Below, in pieces: positions 21,950-27,824 of a stretch of 27,824 nt of DNA. A program made the translations under genes and the position numbers. Location of the stretch: the IMG/VR virus record IMGVR_UViG_3300035698_002285, positions 1 to 27,824 of that record; one strand, given 5' to 3'. The notes beneath the pieces were generated by a model. That model saw only the letters and a list, made by a program, of their open reading frames with translations, made no database searches and had not been told where the DNA came from. How positions within the stretch are numbered: the stretch's first letter is position 1; each line of letters starts with the position of its first letter. The stretch comes from a virus.

Positions 21950-23392
21950 ATGCCGAGAATACCTCAATATCGACAAAAGAGATTACCAAGCACCAACGTA
22001 GGCGCTGCACCTATCAACGTAGACCCGTCAATAGGAACGGCTGAACAGCAAGGATTAGCTGCGCTTGGGCAGGGGATAGGAAACTTTGCACAGTCGATGT
22101 TCAAGATTGAACAGTTAAACAATAAGAGCAAAGACCTATTAGCAGAATCTCAACTTAAAACAGCAACTCAATCGGCAGAAATTGAATACCAAAGTCTTAC
22201 TGAACAAGACGGTGATACCAAGAACTGGGCGGGATATAGAGAACAGGTCACAAAAGGATTACTTGAAACATCTAAGTCGTTAGATTTTGGAACGAAAAAT
22301 TCAAGACAAGTTGCCGATTCAATGATGACAGGTTGGTCGGATATATTCGCTAAGAAATCAGAATTAGGCATAGTTAAGAAGAACACTAAAGACGCAATAG
22401 ACGTTACTAAATCACAGTACGTTAGTACAATGAGTTCGCTCGATGATAGCGAATATCAGAAAGAGTTAAGTGGCCTTGCCGAAGATTCTTACAGAGAAGC
22501 GTTAGGCACAACATTCTCTCCTGACAAAGTTGATTTGCTCGTCAAGTCCGCACAAGAAGACGGCGCAAAGGGCAGAGCTATAAACCTTGCCGCACAAGGG
22601 GAATTTGGCGAAGCGAAGAAACTACTTGACGATACTGAATTTATCGACCCGAAAGATAGGGTGTCGGCAAAGAATGATATTGATAGAATGGAGCGTAAAA
22701 AGAACACTGCAACAAAACAGGCTACTGGCCAAACTTATGCAGATTTTAGTAAAAAGATTGTAAATGACGACTTGAGTTTCGATGATATAAATTTAAGTAA
22801 ATTGTCAACATCACCAGATGGTGGCGACAAAGCATTATGGCAAGGTTATCTTAAAGGTTCTAAGGTTGAACCATCAACAACCAATGAACCAAAGGGACAT
22901 AAAAATGTAACTGGTGCAGTTCTTGACGCTTCACTTTTAGAGAAGTCTCCTAAAGAAGCCTACGATGTCGTTATGGACGAATACTATAATAAACATTCCA
23001 TCACAAAAGACCAACGAGATTGGGCTATAAATAAAATAGAAAACCCATATCCAACGCACCTTGTTGCTGATATTAAACAAGGATTAAACAGCGTTGCTTC
23101 AAGAGGAATTGATAGGTTTAATCAAAAAGCTAAAACTAAAGCAAATGAAGATTTGGTTAAATGGGTTGATGAGCTTATTAGACAAGATAAAGTGCCAATG
23201 TTCGATTTCGGAAAGAAGCTCGAAGCTATGGGTACTTACTATTTATGGGGCAGAGAAGATTATCTTAGAGATATTGGAGATGTCGTAAATCGTGGTGGCC
23301 AACAATTTGAAATAGTAGGATATACAGACGATGGCGAAGCAATAGTAGATGACTATAACCCAGACCTACCTTTTATACCAAGGCTTGATTGA
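21950..23392 (+). CDS. Internal virion protein, gp15-like
   Basis: A 480-residue protein. The N-terminus is basic (PRIPQYRQKRLP) followed by an opening seen in gp15-like ejection proteins (IGTAEQQGLAALGQGIGNFA). The remainder is largely helical and charged, with long heptad stretches. A C-terminal GDVVNRGGQQFEIVGYTDDGE motif resembles the closing domain of some phage ejection proteins. It lies between gp14-like and gp16-like genes, in T7 order, 9 nt after the former, and its TGA overlaps the next ATG as TGATG. It probably forms part of the DNA-ejection conduit. The assignment rests on order and composition more than on motifs. Confidence 0.7.
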   Translation: MPRIPQYRQKRLPSTNVGAAPINVDPSIGTAEQQGLAALGQGIGNFAQSMFKIEQLNNKSKDLLAESQLKTATQSAEIEYQSLTEQDGDTKNWAGYREQVTKGLLETSKSLDFGTKNSRQVADSMMTGWSDIFAKKSELGIVKKNTKDAIDVTKSQYVSTMSSLDDSEYQKELSGLAEDSYREALGTTFSPDKVDLLVKSAQEDGAKGRAINLAAQGEFGEAKKLLDDTEFIDPKDRVSAKNDIDRMERKKNTATKQATGQTYADFSKKIVNDDLSFDDINLSKLSTSPDGGDKALWQGYLKGSKVEPSTTNEPKGHKNVTGAVLDASLLEKSPKEAYDVVMDEYYNKHSITKDQRDWAINKIENPYPTHLVADIKQGLNSVASRGIDRFNQKAKTKANEDLVKWVDELIRQDKVPMFDFGKKLEAMGTYYLWGREDYLRDIGDVVNRGGQQFEIVGYTDDGEAIVDDYNPDLPFIPRLD

Positions 23393-26300
23393 TGCCAGCA
23401 TTACTTAAAGATATTCCACGTGGAAATTTAACACAAGACGAGGCAGAGGCTCTCGCTAATGGCACATTTGATTATGCCGATAGAGAGAAAGTTTCGCTCA
23501 GAGAGGCAAGGGTTAAATGGGGACAGGAATTACAGGCAAAACTTGACAGGGAGGGTCTTGAAGAAGTAAATAAGGCTTTTGGTTCAAACCACGAAATACA
23601 ATATCCACCGTTTAGTTTCGGAAATCTCGAAGATACAAGAGGTGAGTTTACTTTCAAGGAAAAAGCCTTTGAGCTTACTAAGGCCGGACAAAGAGGCGCT
23701 GGTGCAATTATAAAGCTGCCCGGTGTTGCACTTAAAGCTCTCGGCGAAAGCGCACCTAATCGTGCAGAGATAGAAGAACTGCAAAACTCTAAATATGCAA
23801 TTAACAGATTCCGTGGCAGGGCTTATGAGAATTGGCCTATCAATAAAGGTGTTCGTAAAGGTTACGATGCGCTTCGCAGGGCAGGTAACGCATATATCGC
23901 AAGTGTAAATAAGCGAATGGAAACCGAATCTATTGAATCGCAAATGGTAAAAGAGCAACCATTCTTATCTGCGCCAATTTATCGAACCTTGTCAGCAACT
24001 GCTGAATCAGCACCTACTTACGGACTGGCAATAGCCACTTCAATATCTACTGGTAACCCAAATATAGGTTTGTATATTTTAGGTTCTACAACTGCAAGTT
24101 CTGCTTATGAAGGGTATAGGCAAAATGGCGTTGACCCAGACTTAGCTTTAATCGGCGCAACCCTCGAGGGTTCTATCGAGATGTTGACAGAGAAAATTCC
24201 TATGGATATGCTAATGAAGGGTGGCGGTAAGCCATTTTTAATGAGGGCATTGAAGATAGGAACTGCCGAATCATTTCAGGAACTATTCGCACAGTTAGGT
24301 CAGAATTATACTAACGCAGTTATACAAGACGTTGACCCAGAAAACTACACTACTGTATTACAGGCCGCACAGCAGGAGTGGTCTATTATAAGTAATGGTT
24401 GGCAAGACGCTATGGCCGCTGGATTCCTTATGGGTGGCGGTGCTGCTGCATTTGCACCTGCTCCAAGTACAGGACTAAAATCTGCCGATGAAATGAGAAG
24501 TGGATACGGAGTTTCGCCTCGCAACGAAGGCGAATTTCTGTATATGGTTGACCAGATTAAGAAAAAGGTTAAGGCTGTTGAAAAACAAGCTAAAGAGGCC
24601 GAAAAACCAGCAGAAAAGAAACCTGTAACAGAAACTAAACCTACTGAAGCCCCGTCTACGAAGACTGCGGAGGTGGAGAAGAAATCACTACTCGATAATC
24701 TCAATACCAAAGAACGAGCCGAACTCGAAACCCTTGAAAAACAGTTGTCTGACAAGGTGCGAAATCAGCTTAGTATTGGCCTTGACCCTGATACATTTAT
24801 TCTTGCTACTAAGATAGGTGGTTTTTACGTTAAGGCTGGATACAGGGCGTTTAAGGATTGGTCGGCGCAAGTCAGGGCAAGGGTTGGAGATATTTCAGAT
24901 TATACATTAAGAACTATCTACTCTGCCCTAAGAGAACAAAACGAGGGACTTGACACTGACGCTGATATTGATACTATTCTTGAAATAGGCGAGGGTGAAG
25001 TTAGGACTCGTGGGACATCGGTTAGCGTTTTTGCACAGGCTATCGAAGACGAAATGGTAGAGGAAAATAACGCTCGTTACGATGACGTCCCTGATTATCG
25101 ACAAATGAATATGGCAGAGCAAGCTAATAAAGCTGGTGTGCTTATAGAAGAAGATATAGAAAAGGCCAAGCGAATAGCGTTCTATCAAGAGCCTGCACCG
25201 CAAGGACTGTTCCCAGAGAATGTATTTACCGGATTAAGAGTTTATGCAAGAGAATCCTTAGATATAGACCTATTGATGGATTTAGCTCTCAAGGAAGATG
25301 TGGTTCGTGAGCATACTATTATGGGTAAGCGCATTAAATCTCTCGACACCGACCAGAACTACGCCGACCCTGTAAATGCTATACGAGAAATTGTAGAAGC
25401 TCGAAAAGAAGAATTGGTTCGCAAGGGTAAGGATATATCTGCCCTTGAAATTAAACTTAGAGATTTACAGGCCGAACTGGACAGAACAAGAAAAGCAAGT
25501 GTAGCTTACACAGCAAAAGCTAAACGGCAATATGGCAAAACAAATGCACTTGTAACTCGCTCTGAATATGACACTATTATAGCAAGACGCAAGGTCGAAG
25601 ATGGCGGTTTCGCTGGCCGTGCAGGTGGTGTTGCTTATGTGCCTAATACGCAAGACTTTACTGACATAGCAAAAATAGCAACATTTCATCTTGAGGCTAT
25701 GGGCAGAGATTTCGCCAAATGGTCTTACCAAATGACAAGGGACTTTGGTGAGTGGATTGAACCTCATCTGCAAGGTGAATACGACAAAGCAATTAAAGCG
25801 GCACAGGACAAAGGTGTTGTAATAAAAGAATCTAAACGCCTTGCGACCAAAAAGAAACGTCTTGCAACAACTACAAAAAAACTTGAATCTAAGTTCGCTG
25901 AAAAAGACCTCGCCAAAACGCCACAGTTCCCGATAGAGCTTGACGAAGAAGGGCAAAGACTTCAATCTGAATATGATATAGCAAGAGAGAAAATGAAGGC
26001 TGCACAGGCCGTTGCTAATATCATAACAGAGGAAGAGGTTCGTATTATAGCCCAGCTATCGAAAGATGTTTCTGATAATAAGAATAAAATGGAAAAATCA
26101 GAGCGGAGAAAACAAGGCGAAGGGGCTACTGATACAGAACTGGAATATGGCGTAGCAATGGCTATGTTCTTGGAATATGTGAACGACCTGAAATCGGTAG
26201 CTAATAAACGTACAATGAAAGAGGTGGTTAAGAATTACCTTGCTAATCCAGTAGATTTCGTAAGTGATTTAGCAGGAACATTTAAGGCCGCAAAAGCGTC

Positions 26301-27423
26301 ACTTGACAACAGCTTCCATTTAAGACAGGGACTACCAACTTTCCTGAAAGCAATTACAGGTCACATACCATCAGCTAAAATATGGTGGAATACATTCACG
26401 AAATCATTCAAGATAATGTGGAACACGTTGCGTAAACGTAAGGCTATGCAACTTATTACGGCAGAGATTATTTCTGACCCTGACTACGACTTGTTAAAAA
26501 AGAGTAAAGTCGCACTTCACGTAATCGAAGAAGAAATACCAGTAGATATTCCAAGTAGAATACCATTGGTTGGAATGTTGTTTAGAATGGGAGAGAACGC
26601 ATTTGTAGGCTCTGCTCGGTATATGAGGTATCGGTTAGCCAAACAGTATCTTGACGTATGGCGAAAAAGTGGAAAAGAACTAACCAAAAAAGAATTAGAG
26701 AGCATAGGAAGACTTGCGAACTCTCAGACGGGTCGAGGCGAAACGTCATCTAAAAGTCAAAACCCTGGATTACTTAACAACCTATTCTGGTCGCCAAGAA
26801 ATCTTAGAGCTTATGTGGACATATTAACGGTACATTCTTTCGATAGAAATATGAGTGCATTTGCACGAAAGCAGGCAGCATACAATTTAGTTAGATATAT
26901 TTCTGGTGCGGCTATGATACTTGCTATGGCTAAATGGGCTGATGAAGATAGCGTAACTTGGGATACAAATAGTTCAGATTTCGGAAAGATTAAAATAGGC
27001 AATACACGATTTGCCGTTGGCGGAGGAATGGCAGTTCTGGTTGTTTTAGCCTCAAGATTGTATACCAGAAAATTTACAAGTAGCACTACTGGCAAAACAA
27101 AATCTATTGACACTGGAAAATTTGGTGCAATAACTGGCAAGGATTTGTTGTGGAACTTCCTCGAAAACAAACTATCTCCGGCTGCTGCGATGGCAGTTAC
27201 AATGATTAACCAAGTGACAAGAGAGGGTGATAAACTAACGATACCACAAATGGCTAACGATGCGCTCACACCATTAATTATTCAAAATGTATTTGAGACT
27301 GGCTCTGTGGAAGACTCTGCAAACGTGTTGGCTGCGTTAATGGCCGAAGCTTTGGGTGTGAATGTCCAAACGTATGAACCTGATAGTAAGAAACAAAGGA
27401 CAAAGGACAGGAGGTCATACTAA
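23392..27423 (+). CDS. Large internal virion / DNA-ejection protein, polyvalent-protein-like
   Basis: A 1343-residue protein, chosen from ATG at 23392 in a TGATG overlap. A TTG three bases earlier is ignored. Domains seen: an N-terminal charged helical region (1-190); an Ala/Gly-rich amphipathic domain (about 195-355) like those of large polyvalent proteins; a Lys/Glu/Pro linker (390-435); a module with YVKAGYRAFKDWSAQV (about 480-495) and a related module (HLEAMGRDFAKWSYQM, about 763-778); a helical stretch; and a C-terminal membrane-prone region (about 1165-1225, with YISGAAMILAMAKWAD and GGGMAVLVVLASRLY). There is no lysozyme or transglycosylase motif that I can find, unlike T7 gp16. It lies last before the fibre gene, as T7 gene 16 does. 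Confidence 0.75.
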   Translation: MPALLKDIPRGNLTQDEAEALANGTFDYADREKVSLREARVKWGQELQAKLDREGLEEVNKAFGSNHEIQYPPFSFGNLEDTRGEFTFKEKAFELTKAGQRGAGAIIKLPGVALKALGESAPNRAEIEELQNSKYAINRFRGRAYENWPINKGVRKGYDALRRAGNAYIASVNKRMETESIESQMVKEQPFLSAPIYRTLSATAESAPTYGLAIATSISTGNPNIGLYILGSTTASSAYEGYRQNGVDPDLALIGATLEGSIEMLTEKIPMDMLMKGGGKPFLMRALKIGTAESFQELFAQLGQNYTNAVIQDVDPENYTTVLQAAQQEWSIISNGWQDAMAAGFLMGGGAAAFAPAPSTGLKSADEMRSGYGVSPRNEGEFLYMVDQIKKKVKAVEKQAKEAEKPAEKKPVTETKPTEAPSTKTAEVEKKSLLDNLNTKERAELETLEKQLSDKVRNQLSIGLDPDTFILATKIGGFYVKAGYRAFKDWSAQVRARVGDISDYTLRTIYSALREQNEGLDTDADIDTILEIGEGEVRTRGTSVSVFAQAIEDEMVEENNARYDDVPDYRQMNMAEQANKAGVLIEEDIEKAKRIAFYQEPAPQGLFPENVFTGLRVYARESLDIDLLMDLALKEDVVREHTIMGKRIKSLDTDQNYADPVNAIREIVEARKEELVRKGKDISALEIKLRDLQAELDRTRKASVAYTAKAKRQYGKTNALVTRSEYDTIIARRKVEDGGFAGRAGGVAYVPNTQDFTDIAKIATFHLEAMGRDFAKWSYQMTRDFGEWIEPHLQGEYDKAIKAAQDKGVVIKESKRLATKKKRLATTTKKLESKFAEKDLAKTPQFPIELDEEGQRLQSEYDIAREKMKAAQAVANIITEEEVRIIAQLSKDVSDNKNKMEKSERRKQGEGATDTELEYGVAMAMFLEYVNDLKSVANKRTMKEVVKNYLANPVDFVSDLAGTFKAAKASLDNSFHLRQGLPTFLKAITGHIPSAKIWWNTFTKSFKIMWNTLRKRKAMQLITAEIISDPDYDLLKKSKVALHVIEEEIPVDIPSRIPLVGMLFRMGENAFVGSARYMRYRLAKQYLDVWRKSGKELTKKELESIGRLANSQTGRGETSSKSQNPGLLNNLFWSPRNLRAYVDILTVHSFDRNMSAFARKQAAYNLVRYISGAAMILAMAKWADEDSVTWDTNSSDFGKIKIGNTRFAVGGGMAVLVVLASRLYTRKFTSSTTGKTKSIDTGKFGAITGKDLLWNFLENKLSPAAAMAVTMINQVTREGDKLTIPQMANDALTPLIIQNVFETGSVEDSANVLAALMAEALGVNVQTYEPDSKKQRTKDRRSY

Positions 27424-27824
27424 ATGAGAGGCCGCTACACACCCATAGTTGACATTTCTGATTCCACTAATCTCTCTGCCTCTAGCCCAATCACCCTGAC
27501 CGGCGATGACATTGGCTTAGACCACAGCGATGTTGACCATAGTCTGTTAGACAATCTAGCCTACGCTGACGCAGGCCATACAGGCTTTGTAAGTGACGGC
27601 CTCTTTGACGCCGACACCTTCCTCTACGCCAGCGCAGACAATACACCGCTTGCCACATCGCCCGAAGATGTCCTCAAGGCTCTGTCAGGCCACGCAGGGG
27701 CTGCGTTTGGCTGGAACAACCAAGACGTAAATGGTATCAAAGAACTTACGGCAAGCGGGCTCACCTCTACCGACGATATTACAATGCAAGGCCATTTGCT
27801 AACTTTAGGCAGTACGGCAGGGGC
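27424..27824 (+). CDS. Tail fibre-like protein (3' end outside the window)
   Basis: ATG at 27424 follows AGGAGG closely, and the frame stays open for 133 codons to the edge. The N-terminus (MRGRYTPIVDISDSTNLS) leads into a D/H-rich segment LDHSDVDHSLLDNLAYADAG and HTGFVSDG, a pattern common in environmental phage tail fibres, and then Ala/Thr/Asp-rich repeats. It occupies the T7 gene 17 position. Local GC rises to about 53-58% in hand-counted lines, against about 37% in the end of the preceding gene, and codons end in C far more often, so it may have been acquired separately. Confidence 0.65.
   Translation, partial: MRGRYTPIVDISDSTNLSASSPITLTGDDIGLDHSDVDHSLLDNLAYADAGHTGFVSDGLFDADTFLYASADNTPLATSPEDVLKALSGHAGAAFGWNNQDVNGIKELTASGLTSTDDITMQGHLLTLGSTAG

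Overview
The window looks like the structural (late) half of a short-tailed, podovirus-type double-stranded DNA phage of the Caudoviricetes, probably an environmental or uncultured one. The order portal, scaffold, major capsid protein, gp11-like gatekeeper, gp12-like nozzle, gp13-like, gp14-like, gp15-like, gp16-like and tail fibre matches the T7 order of genes 8 to 17. The small structural genes resemble the Bordetella phage Bbp16 and Bbp19 families, and the terminase is of the lambda GpA type rather than the T7 type. No replication, lysis, integration, tRNA or CRISPR gene is visible. GC content is moderate to low, and nothing in the sequence identifies the host.

Layout. Positions 1-1064 hold five small, unrecognised genes on the minus strand, each behind a TTGGAGG-like ribosome binding site. 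They read from a probable sigma70-type promoter at 1108-1136 that carries a palindrome in its spacer, and a strong stem-loop sits at 78-107. From 1255 to the end everything reads on the plus strand. The packaging block (1255-4642) has the small terminase subunit, a G-quadruplex-forming tract, a T5orf172/GIY-YIG-like gene bracketed by a 16-bp direct repeat, several tiny genes and the large terminase. The head block (4639-9801) has a GNAT-like protein, a small proline-rich protein, portal, Bbp19-like protein, coiled-coil protein, scaffold, a 184-nt untranslated leader, major capsid protein and Bbp16-like cement protein. An accessory block (9801-16449) carries a GT-A glycosyltransferase, a 727-residue signal-peptide-bearing beta-repeat protein followed by an intrinsic terminator, several unknown beta-rich proteins, a 36-residue Arg/Gly-rich peptide and the gp11-like protein. 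The tail and ejection block (16449-27423) has the nozzle, a GNAT/gp13-like protein and three internal virion proteins. A tail fibre gene begins at 27424 and runs off the window.

Most late genes overlap by 1 or 4 nt (TAATG, ATGA, GTGA, TAGTG), so translation is probably coupled across long transcripts. Exceptions worth noting are the 184-nt leader before the capsid gene and the terminator at 12610-12640.

The most unusual element is the nozzle (tail tubular protein B) region. What is normally one protein is divided here. A 694-residue N-terminal part ends at TAG. It is followed in an overlapping frame by a 645-residue protein that carries the canonical C-terminal nozzle module with about 450 residues of delta-60-like repeats inserted. 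A second, uninterrupted 179-residue copy of the same module comes next. Other notable points are the precise insertion scar around the T5orf172 gene, the G-quadruplex tract, and the exported beta-repeat protein coupled to a glycosyltransferase inside a virion operon.
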